A DNA stretch of 64,000 nt from Strongyloides papillosus (GCA_005656395.1 SRSI01000039.1:108968-172967); one strand, 5' to 3'. Shown: positions 1 to 11,807, numbered from the stretch's first letter. Notes: generated by a model from the sequence alone, not told the origin. Made by a program: numbers and translations.

Positions 1-190
1 ATAAGCTACAATTGCTGGACTAATATGCTTATTGCTGATGGAATGTTCAGGGATAAACCGGGTGAAGAAATATCAGAATTATTGTGGGATGTTAAATCTA
101 GAAAAATGAAAGATACGGTTATAGAAGATTTAAGAAGAAAGTTACCGGTTTTCGAAAAAAAAGATGAAATTATCAAAGCTGTTTGAAGAG

Positions 191-762
191 TATACATGGG
201 CGAGTCGGTAAATTTTTCGATCCGGGGTCGGTCGGTTTAGGGTCGCTTTTTAAAATCGACCCAAATTGACCCGTTAAACAAATAACATAAACCCCTATAA
301 AAAACATAATTTTATTATAATTACTAAAAACTTTCTAGTAAAAAATATTACAATATATAAATTACCCCTTAAAACTAATAAATCGTTCAAATTAATAGTA
401 GTTAAATTAGTTCGTCAACAATTTCTGATATATAAGTGTTGAAAATGCACTTTCAGATCTGATACTAGTTGACTTTATTATTCTCAATTTCTGATAAAGA
501 CTATGTAAATGAGGTACTGATAATTTTACTGAACTCCAAAAATGGTCAATATTAACCTCTGAACTAATATTTTTAATATGGTAAAGTTAATTATTGTCGA
601 AACTAGCGAATAAATTTTCCAAAATTGTTAATAAATGGTATAAAAACCGACCCTTAAATTTTTGTAATTTTGCATCGACTCTAAAATTTGGAGTCGACCC
701 TTAGAGTTTGGTCAGGAGTCGACTCATTTTCAAGGGTCGACCAGGGTTGGATCCCATGTCTA
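191..762. mobile_element. hAT-like non-autonomous element (MITE) in the helicase pseudogene
   Basis: The element ends are TATACATGGGCGA and, on the other strand, TAGACATGGGATC. They are flanked by the 8-bp direct repeat TTGAAGAG (183-190 and 763-770). An 8-bp duplication and a TAnACATGGG terminus are typical of hAT elements. Removing the insert rejoins the helicase reading frame between ...IIKAV and EENDVLF, which independently supports the boundaries. The interior holds GGGTCGGTCGG-type short repeats and no coding frame. Confidence 0.75.
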
Positions 763-1539
763 TTGAAGAGAATGATGTTTTGTTTATTAAAGCTGGTACA
801 GGTTCAGGTAAGAGCACACAAATCGGACAAAGTCTCCTAAAGCATTACATCTCTCAGGGTCGTGGAGGGGAGTTTAATTACATTATTACTCAACCTCCAA
901 GATTGGCAGCAATTAGCTTAGCAAAGAAAGTAGCTGAAGAGAGGTATGAGAAGCTTGGAGAATCGTCGAATATTGTGTTCGCTTCGACAAAGTGGACCCA
1001 AGGCCATTTGGATCTATCGTCTTTGGAACTGTTGGTACTATTTTAAGAAAACTTTCATCGGGCTTTTCGGGGAGTAACACACATAATTGTGGATGAAGTC
1101 CATGAAAGAAGTCTGGAAACAGACTTGTTATTAATTTTTTTTTAAAAAATGGTATTGAATGGATGCAAAATAAAAATAATTTTAATGTCTGCAACTGTTG
1201 AAACATAGAAGTTTGAAAAATTTTTTGAAAACATAAAAGTTCTGGAGATAGATGGAAGATCATACAACATCAACGAAACTTATTTAGACGAAATTATACA
1301 GTATTTTGAAAATGTTCCAAGGTGTTTTGTACCCCCACAGGATTACGACGAAAGAAGAGATTTTTGAAGCTTCAATAACAGACCGGACGAATCATTTATA
1401 TCTCCATTAGCAGTATATATTGTTGAACTGGTTGAAGAAGAAAAAGAAATACCTTATGATATAATAAAGAATTATGTTGTAAAAATCCGGGAATGTTTGG
1501 TTGAAGGAGGAAAAACAGGTTCAATATTGATATTTTTCC

Positions 1540-2411
1540 GAGTAAACTAAAACTCTACCCATAATTAGAAACATGGGTAGAGTCTAGATATATAAATGTA
1601 AAAACTCTACCATAGGTAGAATTTAGATATATAAGGGTATAAATTCTACCCATAGGTAGAGTTTAAATATATAATAATATAAACTCTACCTATGATTGGA
1701 AATCAGACATGATCTTCAAAAAATTTATAATTACATACGGCAGCAGTCAGTTATTTTCTTTAATTTTGAGAATTATGAACTATGAACTACTACATATCTA
1801 TCAAACTCAATACTGTTAAAGAAGATGACCAAAGTATATGACCATTTGAATGAATATCACTAGTATTTTCATAAAAGTATTTCATTTAAATTTATTTGCT
1901 TTAAAATATTATTTTCTTAAAATAATCATGAATTCGAAATCCGATGCTGTCATTACATTAAATTTATCTGCTGATGTAAAATTTAATTTGTGTTTTGAGA
2001 TTGTATATTTTTTTAGGAAGCCAACAATCTTTTTAAGATGATTCTCACTCATGAGCTTCAGAATGAAGAAAAAACAGTTGAAAAGAAAAAAGTCTCGGAG
2101 TTAACCAATAGGATTAAAATGATTGAAAAACAAGTTTCGTGGTTGTATAAAAAAAAAACAAGATGTTTATGAAACACTTGATAAGAACTGAGAAGCAATT
2201 TGTTCTTTTTTATATGTCTAAATTCTACCTAGGGTAGAGTTTATATTCTTATATATCTAAACTCTACCTATGGGTAGATTTTACACCCTTATATATCTAA
2301 ACTCTACCTACGGGTAAAATTTATATCCTTATATACCAAACCTCTACCTATGGGTAGAGTTTATACATCCATATATATAAACCCTACCTAGGGTAGAAAT
2401 TATATAACCTC
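1540..2411. mobile_element. Hairpin-capped non-autonomous element, MULE-like 9-bp target duplication
   Basis: This 872-bp insert splits the helicase exactly between ILIFF and PGW. The right flank has ATTTTTTCC (2412-2420) and the left has the same with one T fewer (1532-1539), so a 9-bp target duplication with one later deletion is likely. Both ends begin GAG (GAGTAAAC / GAGGTTAT). About 150-190 bp at each end is an array of short inverted repeats of the type CTCTACCCATAGGTAGAG spaced by TATATAA runs (1545-1700 and 2215-2400). The middle has no convincing gene. Confidence 0.7.
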
Positions 2412-3960
2412 ATTTTTTCCAGGCTGGAAAGAAATTCTTAAATGTATGAAAGAGTTTAAATTAATAAGCAATGAACATTATTTGGTGATACCATTACATT
2501 CAAAATTACCATCTAAAGAACAAAGCAAAGTTTTTTAAATATTACCGGTTGAAAAGACAAAAATTATACTGTCAACAAATATTGCAGAAAGTTCAATAAC
2601 AGTTAACGATGTTGTATATGTTATTGACACTTATAAGCAAAAAAAGCAGACAATATTACAGAACGGGAATAAATGCTCTTGTAAAGTTAACTGGATTTCA
2701 AGAGACAGAATGGATCGGAGAAAAGGGAGAGCAGGAAGAACACAGGATGGACATTGCGTTCGACTTTTAACAAAAAAATTTATGAATTCACTTGCTCAAC
2801 ATCCAGAACCCGAAATAACCTTTTCTCCGCTCGATTCTTCTATATTAACAATTAAAGCACTCGGACTGGGAGATTCGAAAACGTTTTTACAGGATGCTAT
2901 GGAAAAAATAGATGAAATCAATATAAATGAAGCTGAAAATAATCTCCAAGAAATTGATGCACTGGATGGTAATAAAAATTTAACACACACCGGAAGAATA
3001 CTTGAAATATTACCATGTGCTCCAAATACTGGCAAATGTATACTTACAGGATTGTTATTTAATGTATTAGATTCATTATCTATAATTTGCACTTATTGCG
3101 ATTCTAATGCCAGTTTATTTAATGATCCGTTTAAACAGGTTGAAACATCAAAAGCAACAATGGAATTATGTGATGATTTTAAAAGTGATTTTATATTACC
3201 TTTAATGATTGTTCAAATGAACACCGGATGTTTCAAGAAATTTGTAAAAGATTTATCATTATCAAAAATGTTGAGTAAAGAAAGTAAAGACAGGTTGTTA
3301 AAAGCCAGAAAACAAACAGGGAATATTTTGCACAGAATGTTTCAACACAATGATTTTAGAGATACTGGATTACCATCCAATAAAGAATCTTCAGTGGAAA
3401 TGTACACAATTTCGTCTTTATTGGTTAAGGCAGTATTTCAAAATATTGCAGTTAGAAATAATAAGTATAAATTTATTGATAATGAAGGAACAATTGTTTT
3501 ACCGGTTAAAAATTCAGCATTAACGATTTTTAGAAATCTATACGATCCCGAGTCAATGTTTATATTACACTGGCAGAAAATAATTTAAAATAGAAGAAAA
3601 ATTAAAGAATGCCAAGTTATTTCACCTATGCAGGCCTTATTGTTTGGTTATTAACAGTTTGTATATATTGGTTCCAGTAAAATAAAGGTTGATGATAATG
3701 TCATTTTTAGAGGTGACCCAAATTTCATTAAAATGGTTATTTCCTTCAATTTACTGGTTGATGATGTGTTAAAATTTATTTGTGTTAAAAAATATTTGAA
3801 TGAAAAGGAAATGACTGCAAAGGCTTAAATTAAAAATCTTATTTAAAGAATTTCAATAATAGGATGCTCCACTAACAGATATAAATGGCCCAGAAAGATT
3901 GTAACAGGATTAATCAAAGTTGATTTTAGAAAAATTGGTGGTGTTACAAACTGGTAGTAA

Positions 3961-5080
3961 AAATACAATTTTAAATATTATTTGTATACATTGTTTTGTA
4001 TATATTTTAAAAATTATTATTTGTTTTAATTTTTTTGTTTAATATTTTAACAAAACATCAATACTAAATGTTAAATATGTGGTTGATTCATGTAAAAATC
4101 ACAAAACAAATACTAGAGCAATGAAAAACAAAAGTTACTACAAAAAATAATTAGACATTAAAAGAGTATTAATACTTGAACATTCTAAAAAAGAAATATT
4201 TTTTTATAAATAAAATTTGATTGTATTTATAAAAATTTACTATAGACAAATAAAATGATTGTACATATTGTTCTTGGAAATTGAAATCATCTTTTAGAAA
4301 ACAAAAGAGAATGAAGTTATCAGATGTTAGATAATCACAATTAAACATATATATATATATATATAAAATATAAATCATAGAAAACACAAAAAAGTTAGTG
4401 GCATTTTAATGAAAGTTATTGAACAACCTTTAGATAAAAAGCGTTGGTTCATGAAATATCTTCATATGTTGTTTCTACTCTCGTTTCGTTTGTAATTTAT
4501 AAATATAAAGATTTAGCAATAGCTATATAATATCCCATAACTTTATTCTTACTGATTTTCAAAAGAAATAATCTCTTGCTTTGACGCAATAATTACTGTG
4601 TAGATTTAAATATATAACGTTCTTAAGGCATATATGCATTCACCAAGATATTCTTAGTATAGTTATTACTTATGAGTATTTACTTCCAACAAATCATAAC
4701 AATGAAAAAACAAACATCAATTCAACTAAACGATGAAGAAAAAATTGAAATTACTTATGTCTTAATTTCCCCCACTCTTCAGAAGTAATTTTTTGTAAGA
4801 GAGTATCACTTCTGCTTTCACGTCTATCAACAGCTTTTTACAACAACCTTCACTCTACATTAAAAAAAGGTTCAAAACTGGGTGGCTAATTTTTGCTTTT
4901 TGTAAAATTATGGTTGGAAATATAAAATAAAACATATTTAAACATTGTCTTTGTTTCATGAAATTTGGAATTACTAGTAAAAAAAATATTCCAATTTTCT
5001 TTATAATTACTTAATGAATATCATTAATAGCCATCGAAATCAAAAGCAGGATTAATTTTAATTATTTCTGTAGTTTTATT
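3961..5080. other. A/T-rich stretch without a recognisable gene
   Basis: No open frame with protein-like composition was seen on either strand. There is a short (AT)n microsatellite near 4348-4363. Nothing else is supported. Confidence 0.5.
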
Positions 5081-5107
5081 TTTTTCAGCAGAAATTGTTG
5101 ATACAGG

Positions 5108-5286
5108 ATGACAAAAAATACTGAAAAAATTTTCGACATTAGTCGTGGAGAAGTACAAAGTAAATCTTTGCTTAATGCAAAAAAAATGATTCCTAGTAAT
5201 AATGCCGATGAGAAAACAAGATTAGTATAAATAACATTCCTTTAATATTATTTTTTCAGTTAGAATTTTCAAAAAGAGAAACTTAA
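5108..5286 (+). CDS. Possible small two-exon gene, function unknown
   Basis: An ATG at 5108 follows a pyrimidine-rich acceptor (TTTTTTTCAG ending at 5088), as in the neighbouring small genes. The open frame runs 40 codons to a TAA at 5230. Alternatively a donor GTATAA at 5225 and an acceptor TTTTTTCAG ending at 5259 would remove a 35-bp intron and end the protein after nine more codons. The product would be a short lysine- and asparagine-rich polypeptide with no recognised domain. Its small size and very short intron keep confidence low. Confidence 0.25.
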
Positions 5287-5636
5287 AATCAACGATAAAA
5301 CTGTTCCACGTTAATGGAAAAAAATACAAGATGAATCATCATGTTATACTGGTAGTAAAATTATTTAAAAATTGTCAACCGGTTAAAGAATGTAACTTTA
5401 ACATATTTTTTATGTTTATTCTTTTAGTTAAAGAATTACTGCAAAAATGCTCAGAAGTTCAGATTCAAGTTGTATTTGGGTGGTAGAGAATTACAGAAAA
5501 GAAATTCAAAAAATATTTAAACTGTGAACATTTGATCAGACAGGTTGTTTTAAAATATTTATTTTTAACAAACAACCGGTGAAATTTTAAAACTTAAATT
5601 AAGTATCAAGTTAAAAAAATTATCAAATAAAATTGA

Positions 5637-5915
5637 TTACCAACCAGTGTTATTTCTTCCATTTATTTTGTATTCACAAAATTTAGTAACAGTACTTCCG
5701 GTCTCAATTGAACTTGATAATTTAGGTATATATGATTTTTCAAATACCTCATCCGATTTTTTACATGATTCAACTGCAGAATCCATGTCTAAAAGTTCTT
5801 TTTGTAATTCTGTTGCTTTTTTATCCAACCTGTCAACTTCAATGAAGAGTGCATTGCGTCTAGCTTCCCAAAGTTCATTACATCTAATGAAACTTTCATA
5901 TTTCTTATCATCCAT
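5637..5915 (-). CDS. Small predicted coiled-coil protein (92 aa), unknown function
   Basis: The frame is open from an ATG at 5915 to 5637. The ATG is 7 nt downstream of an acceptor-like TTTCTTTTAG on the minus strand. Residues about 10-60 are rich in Glu, Lys, Leu and Asp with heptad-like spacing (RLDKKATELQKELLDMD), suggesting a coiled coil. There is no signal peptide, membrane span or known catalytic motif. A donor-like GGTAATC near the 3' end could extend it through a further exon. Composition is far more protein-like than the surrounding A/T-rich DNA. It resembles the other small coiled-coil genes at 8.5 and 9.0 kb in size and style, not in alignable sequence. Confidence 0.5.
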   Translation of the reverse strand: MDDKKYESFIRCNELWEARRNALFIEVDRLDKKATELQKELLDMDSAVESCKKSDEVFEKSYIPKLSSSIETGSTVTKFCEYKINGRNNTGW

Positions 5916-5989
5916 ATTTTATCTAAAAGAAATTATTATATCTATGAAAATATAGTTATTTTTTAGAAATAAATAGTTATTTTTATGAA

Positions 5990-7936
5990 TTTATTTTAAA
6001 AATTAAAGTAAAAATTATTTAATTTCATCCTGTTACAAATTTTTAAAACTATGGGGAAATGTGTATTTACAAAATTTTTCGCTGAGTTACGAAGTATTTC
6101 GAAATATATCTATATTTATGAATGTACTTTTTGTATACAATTATTGTTTATGTTTATTCATATTTTTACATCTTTCATATTTTTGATTTCGTTTATTTTA
6201 AAATCCACTGATATTATTTGAAAGATTACTAGTTATTCACTTATAAAAGTTTAAAGTTTCAACTGGATGTCCTGATTGGAATATTTCATTTTTAAGTATT
6301 TTTTTCTTTATAAACTTAAAATTACAAATGAATTCAGAATATTATTTTACATAAAATTCGATTGTGTTTAACAAAAAGCAATCATTATAAGTTTTTAATA
6401 GGCATATATTCAATACTAATAGTAAATCAGAAATTTATGGAAGATTAGAATATCTAATGGGGACTAATGTTGAATTAAACAAGTAAAATTGAAGAATGGA
6501 AAACAGAAAATGGTATGTTTCAGGATAAAAAGGAAGGACACAGGCATTGGTAAACCAATTTCAGATGTAAGAATTGGGTTGGATTTTAAAATTGTAAATA
6601 TGAGGATAAAAAATGGACAATGAATGATGGAATTTTGTTTTTTGAAAAATTTAAAGCTGGTAATTTATAAGAGGTAATCTTAATAGTTTAATAAAAGTAC
6701 TAAAAACAAAGATTGTAAAAAATGTGATAGATTGGAAGATGGATAATAATGAACAATATAGTTCTACTTCAATACAATCATTAGCATCACAAAATAAATG
6801 ATGTAACAAAAAATCTTCACAATGTTTACTTCAAATTACTAGTGTTCAAACAAATAAATAAAAGTTACTTTAAAGTAATGTAGGAGTATTGGTAATTTTT
6901 ATATTCAATTAGCTATAAGATGCATTTTTAAATTTTTTTTAGATGGTGGTGAGTGTACTGATTTTTAAAAATTTGAATTTTGGCTAAAAGATCTGAAGGA
7001 TTTTAGATGGAAATGAAAAATTTATTTTTGGCAGAACATATCTTAGGTATATAATTGTTTTAGAGTCTATTTCTGATTATGAACTAGACGAAGTGAACTC
7101 AAGACATGTGTTAGATCGCTCACCAATGGGTGTTTTAGATTATAAAACAAGTAGCGCTGCATTGCTACAGTCAAAGAAACTACATATACGATACTAAAGG
7201 AGGTCAAGTAAACGAAAATATTATTAACTATATGAATTTTTTGAGGATTTATTTCACAATGAATTGTGTCAAGAGATGACGTTGAAAATTTACAGAATGC
7301 TGATAATAATTCTGTATTAAGTGAGAAGGATGGAAGGACACAGGCTGATAGTAGATAAATCAGTGGTGAAAATGCTAATAAGGAAGATAAAATAGCAGAA
7401 ACTGTTGTTAGTAAAATCACTGATAAACTTTTGATGCATGTAAAAGTACAGATTGAAGTGTTGATAAGAAGAGTGAAACATCACAAGTTGCTAGTAGTGA
7501 AAATAGTAAAAACAATTATGATACGTTACCTAAAAAATCCAGAAATATTTTTAAAATTATTTTGATTTTTGGTATTTCTCAAATATTTATTTTTTTAGAT
7601 TTGTTTAATGAGGAGTAATGTGCATCTTATCAACTATTTGTTTTTTTAAAAGCAAAGTTTTTACTAAAACAAATTTTTTTTAACAATTAATTTAAAAAAT
7701 TTTGCTCCTGATATTGTACTACTATATAATTATTAGAGATACTGTTAAAAGATTTTAAAAATTGTTTAAAAAACAGCAATAATTTATAATTAACATTTAA
7801 TTTTTAAATTAGTTAATGTAGCGTTTAAAAAACAAAGTTAAGGATATATACTACCAATGTTTTTTTTCATAGATAGGCAGTTTTCACTATAAGAAGCACA
7901 TTATTTTACCAAAAAGTATTTTTTGTTTTCTTTGGC
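5990..7936. other. Decayed coding-like stretch, no intact gene
   Basis: Between about 6400 and 7600 the plus strand has short Lys/Asp/Asn-rich frames interrupted by stops, including repeated pieces such as AAGGACACAGGC (about 6535 and 7336). This looks like remnants of small acidic genes of the kind seen intact at 8.0 kb. No single frame, start or splice pattern can be defended. Confidence 0.3.
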
Positions 7937-8017
7937 GTGATTTTTAAAAAGCTTTACCGGAAAAGCATCTATTTGGAAAAAATTTTATTAATTTCTTTTA
8001 GGCTATTAAAAAATAAA

Positions 8018-8378
8018 ATGGCAAATAATATTAAAGACAAAATAGAAGAATTTTTTGAAGAAAAGAAGAACGAAGACGATATTGAGGTAAAGAATTGTGT
8101 ATTGTTATTTTTAACATTATATTTTTAATTCTACAGAGTGGTATACAGAAAGATGTTAAACCAGATGATGACGGAAATGTTAAGGTAAATAAACAGGATG
8201 ACCATGAGGTAAAGAGATTTAGCTTACAACTCTTAATACCATATTTCTAACTTTACAGAGTGATAAACAGGTTGATAATAAGTCAAATGAATATGGTGAT
8301 GATATTAGTGAATTCAGTGACTTTAGTACAGAGGAACATAGCTATGTAAGTTTAAAAATTAAAGTTTTTACTATTTAA
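8018..8378 (+). CDS. Small acidic protein gene with two 50-bp introns
   Basis: Three in-frame exons can be read: 8018-8086, 8137-8208 and 8259-8378. Both introns (8087-8136 and 8209-8258) are exactly 50 bp, start GTAAAG and end TACAG, and fall between codons. The spliced product is about 86 residues, dominated by Asp, Glu, Lys and Asn (EEFFEEKKNEDDIE, then KPDDDGN, then SDFSTEEHSY). The exon starts AGTGGTATACAG and AGTGATAAACAG look alike, so exon duplication is possible. A GTAAGT at 8346 could be another donor instead of read-through to the TAA. The ATG lies 16 nt after TTTCTTTTAG. No domain is recognised and the function is unknown. Confidence 0.5.
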
Positions 8379-8459
8379 TATTTAAATAAGCAGCAAATTA
8401 AAAAAAAAAGTTAATACAAGTTTATTATTCAATAATAATCAACCGGTTGAAATTAAATT

Positions 8460-8753
8460 TTACAAGCCTGTGGGTTCATTTTTTTTTACTGGTTTTTCTA
8501 AAAATTATAATAAATATATTTAATATATAATAAACTTACCAAAATACTCTATACCAAGAAGTTCACAAGTTTTTTTATCGTTCTCTTTAAGATAAGTTTC
8601 AATTGAGTTCCCCAAACTTTTCATTTTTTCAGCCTGTTGAAAAGTGTTATTCGTATTATGATCAATTCTATCTAACTTAACACTTATTTCTTTCAAAAGT
8701 TTAATATTTTCTTTTTTTAAAAGAACTAATTCCATAAATTTGTCGTTGTTCAT
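8460..8753 (-). CDS. Small coiled-coil protein (about 83 aa) with one 42-bp intron
   Basis: Exon 1 is 8540-8753 and exon 2 is 8460-8497 on the minus strand. The intron 8498-8539 begins GTAAGTTT and ends TTTTTAG. Splicing keeps the frame and replaces the unspliced tail with a short Lys/Pro/Asn-rich end. Residues 5-45 (LVLLKKENIKLLKEISVKLDRID) have heptad-like Leu/Ile/Val spacing, so a coiled coil is likely. The ATG at 8753 is 9 nt after AAATTTTAG, again acceptor-like. No catalytic motif or signal peptide is visible. It faces the gene at 8965 head to head across about 210 bp. The function is unknown. Confidence 0.5.
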
Positions 8754-8964
8754 GGCAAATATCTAAAATTTAAAAAGTAAAACAACCGGTATGTAATTTT
8801 ATCTCTGTACTTAAAAATTAAAGAAGAACTGTTAAATAAAATATAGACAAAAAGTTGTTAACATTCTACCAAAAACAGGTTGTCGAAACGAGAAACATTC
8901 ACTAAAACTTTTATTACTGAAATAAAGATTTATTGTTTATTTATTTTTTATTTTACAGGTTGAA

Positions 8965-9210
8965 ATGTTATCAAAAGAACAACAGAATCTTTTAAATAAA
9001 CTCAATGAGGAATTTGAAACAAACTATGAAATAGTTTATAAAAAATTGATCTTCAAAAATAAAGTCAACTCAAAAGCTGGTTTAATTGCAATGACCAATG
9101 AAGTATCCCGTTACAGGGTTCTACGCGACAGGTTGAGAAATTGTGCCTCCAATGTAGATGCATTGGTTCAAGAATTGGAAGATACCATGGATAATTTAAA
9201 GAATTTATAA
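8965..9210 (+). CDS. Small coiled-coil protein (81 aa), unknown function
   Basis: The frame is open from an ATG at 8965, which lies 6 nt after an acceptor-like TTTTACAG. The product is helical in composition: residues 1-30 (SKEQQNLLNKLNEEFE) and 50-81 (SRYRVLRDRLRN, LVQELEDTMDNLKNL) both look amphipathic. No enzyme motif is seen. A decayed relative lies at 11808-12030, which shares the pattern M-(L/M)-S-x-E-Q near the start and SRY(R/K) in the middle. This shows the gene has been duplicated and that its sequence was under protein-level constraint at some time. Confidence 0.6.
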   Translation: MLSKEQQNLLNKLNEEFETNYEIVYKKLIFKNKVNSKAGLIAMTNEVSRYRVLRDRLRNCASNVDALVQELEDTMDNLKNL

Positions 9211-9397
9211 ATGTTTATTACAGGTTGTCTTTTTTTAAATAATTTTTAATAATTTAGCAATAAAAAAGTAATGTAAAAATAGTGTTTGTATGAAAAGACT
9301 ATAAATCGAAAATGATTTTATAAAATCAAAAAAAAATAATTTTCTTTACGTATTTGGTTAATTAAGTGGAATCTTGTTATTTAAAAGAACATTTATT

Positions 9398-9712
9398 TTT
9401 AAATATTGCATTGCAACTATTTTAACCTATTACATTCTTTACAATAACTATTTTAAAATAGAACGATAAGATGTTATTTCAGTAGAAGTGAAAGATTTTT
9501 ACAACTAACATGATACACAATATTATTTTACATATTGTCCAGTTGAAACATCTCTTTAAAGCATTCATCTCAAACAAAATATTTCAAAATATTGCATTAA
9601 ACTTATTAAACTTTTTTTATTCTTTGCAATAATGGTTATAAAAATAAGATAATTACATCTTATTTTAGTAGAAGTCAAAGATTTATTACACACCTTGTAT
9701 GATACACCAAAT
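9398..9712. repeat. Two-copy direct repeat, about 190-bp spacing
   Basis: The stretch AAATATTGCATT...TTACA...TTTCAGTAGAAGT...GATACAC occurs at about 9398-9530 and again, diverged, at about 9588-9712. No coding frame is preserved in either. Confidence 0.5.
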
Positions 9713-9874
9713 ATAATAATAAATAAGATGAATTTGGATAATGATATAAAAGAGAGTATACCATCTCTATATGCATCAACAACCTATGTAGACATCAATC
9801 TCTTCATAAAGCAGTAAAATTTTAGAAACAAAAATAGTTGTGACTTAGTTTTTAAAAAACCTCATGAATCATTA

Positions 9875-10111
9875 ATGCCAGATTTGATGTCTAATTATAA
9901 AGATTGTCGTGTTAAAGCTCTAAAAGAATCAGTTGATTATGAAAAATCTTTTTACTTGGTATTTTATTTATTATATTCTGACAAGTATAAAATATCAGCA
10001 TCAATGTCTTGTAAATTTGTAGCAAATGTTATACCTAGTTTAAAGAATTCAAGTCAATTTAATGAATATGAAATTAGTTTGTGTACTTCAGTACAAGGAG
10101 TAGTAAATTGA
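9875..10111 (+). CDS. Short open frame, 78 aa, unrecognised
   Basis: An uninterrupted ATG frame with mixed composition (Tyr-, Ser- and Lys-rich). No acceptor-like signal sits immediately upstream, and no domain or paralogue was seen in the window. It could be an exon, or part of a decayed transposase, or chance. Confidence 0.2.
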   Translation: MPDLMSNYKDCRVKALKESVDYEKSFYLVFYLLYSDKYKISASMSCKFVANVIPSLKNSSQFNEYEISLCTSVQGVVN

Positions 10112-10421
10112 GGTATTTAAATTGAAAGAAAATAATGACGGTACTTTGAAAGAACATTTATATAAAGCTATTTAAAAAATAATAAATGATGTTATTAATA
10201 AGACCTAATATTTACTTTATGTTATGAGAATCTTGCTCCAATTTTATTACTAATGAAAATTCTTTATTTGTTATATAATTATTTTCTTAAATACACACTA
10301 ATAGAAAGCAAAATAAAGTATTAATGTAAAAATCATTTGAAAACTTTGACACTCCTTTGTTTTCTTTTTTCTAAATAATCTTAAATAGAAAAGTTTTTAA
10401 AAAGTATTTAAAATGTATATC

Positions 10422-11713
10422 TAGCAACCTGCACAATTTTTTCACCAAAATTTCAAACTTCCCCTTACTTTCTAAAAATTGGTGTGTATAGAGAATTTTA
10501 TGCGCTGATTTCATTTTTAAAATAATATTTCAAAAATGTTAAGTGTAAACACCCAAAAATGGGAGTAAACAAATTTTCGCGTGGGGGTGAAATGTTACAG
10601 AGACGCCATTCCAATTACCGTTAGAAAATTAGTTTATTTGTTTATTTATAGTATATCTAAGTAAATAAACAATTATTTATTAATTAAAAGAGAAGTATTA
10701 ATTACTAAGAGACTTTGAAGGATGATTATTTAAAAAAAAATACAAAATAACGTTTAAAGACAAATTTTTAATAAACAAGTTTATGGTCAACAAAAAATAA
10801 TATTTTTTGAAGCCCCCCGTTTACTTGAGAATATGGTCAATGGCTCATTTTGTAGCCAACACTTTAATCTTAAACCTGATCTGACAGATTTTTTATATCT
10901 GTTTTTATTAAGGAGATATTTATATTTGAATATTTTTTTTGCAAAATTTTTTTTCGTAAAATTACCCTAAATTGTCGACACATTTTAAAATAGCTTGAAG
11001 CTTCCAGACTACCTATGAAGACGTTTAATGTCTCATTTGATAGCCAAGACCTTCTTCTAAAATCGCATGGAGGCGATTTTTGATATCTGTCTTTACTAGG
11101 GAGATATTTATATTTGAATATTCTTTTTGCAAACTTTTTTTTCGTAAAATTACCCTAAATTGTCGACACATTTTAAAATAGCTTGAGGCCTCCAGGCTAC
11201 TTATGAAGACGGTTAATGTCTCATTTGATAGCCAAGACCTTCTTCTACAAACACATGGAAGTGATTTTTTATATCTGTCTTTATTAGGGAGATATTTATA
11301 TTTGAATATTTTTTTTACAAAATTTTTTTTCGTAAAATTACCCTAAATTGTCGACACATTTTAAAATAGCTTGAGACCTCCAGGCTATTTATGAAGACGG
11401 TTAATGTCTCATTTGATAGCCAAGACCTTCTTCTACAAACGCATGGAGGCGATTTTTGATATTTGCTTTTTTAAGGGAAACATGAGTCAAATGGTTAAGT
11501 ACCAAAAAAATTTTTTCAATTTTTTCTTACAATTTTTATATTTCTAGATTCAGATTTCTATGCTGATTACGAATACCACATTAATTTTTTATTTTTTTTG
11601 CTTATTTAAATGTTATTCAAAGTTATTTACAGTTTTGAGGGGGGTACATTTTTCATCTACTTTTTTATGTTGGAACGACGTTTTTTCAAAATACAGGATT
11701 GTGCAGGTTGCTA
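10422..11713. mobile_element. hAT-like element with internal 188-bp tandem repeats
   Basis: Terminal inverted repeats begin TAGCAACCTGCACAAT on both strands and are flanked by the 8-bp direct repeat TGTATATC (10414-10421 and 11714-11721), as expected for hAT elements. No transposase frame is present. The core (about 10800-11480) is a tandem array of nearly four units with a period of 188 bp. The landmark CGTAAAATTACCCTA recurs at 10955, 11143 and 11331. Confidence 0.8.
10800..11480. repeat. 188-bp tandem repeat array
   Basis: Units contain CGTAAAATTACCC, TTGTCGACACATTTTAAAAT and CATTTGATAGCCAAGACCTT in the same order, at a constant 188-bp spacing. The first unit is the most diverged. It lies wholly inside the hAT-like element. 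Confidence 0.85.
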
Positions 11714-11807
11714 TGTATATCCGTTGTTATTTATGTTAAAAAAAAGAATGTTCTTCTATTTAATATTTAATTATGTATTTTTTTAATTTTTTTTTCAGTC
11801 TAAAACT

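Larger units (their letters stand above)
1..3960 (+). pseudogene. DHX9/maleless-like DEAH-box RNA helicase, pseudogene broken by two transposons
   Basis: Conceptual pieces in several frames match the order of RNA helicase A (DHX9/MLE) motifs. Positions 1-186 hold the segment before the core (LPVFEKKDEIIKAV). 771-1015 has the Walker A GTGSGKST and motif Ia (TQPPRLAA). About 1085-1130 has DEVHERS, 1185-1200 has MSAT. 2421-2720 has PGWKEI, PLHSKLP, STNIAESSITVNDVV and RKGRAGR, and 2710-3588 is an open HA2/OB-fold part (292 codons). 3589-3960 carries decayed C-terminal sequence. Family members unwind RNA or RNA/DNA duplexes. Here there are frameshifts near 990 and 1070, stops at about 1144, 1207, 1363 and 2537, and two inserted elements (191-762 and 1540-2411), so this is a dead copy. 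The motif I Lys and the DEVH box are still readable. The 5' end lies outside the window. Confidence 0.85.

Noticed and set aside
6..197. Minus-strand open frame of 63 codons
   Set aside because: It is the shadow of the helicase pseudogene, which reads on the plus strand.
1..3960. Helicase as part of an antiviral or giant-element system
   Set aside because: It aligns end to end with a cellular DHX9-type helicase and is a dead copy; no partner genes support a special system.
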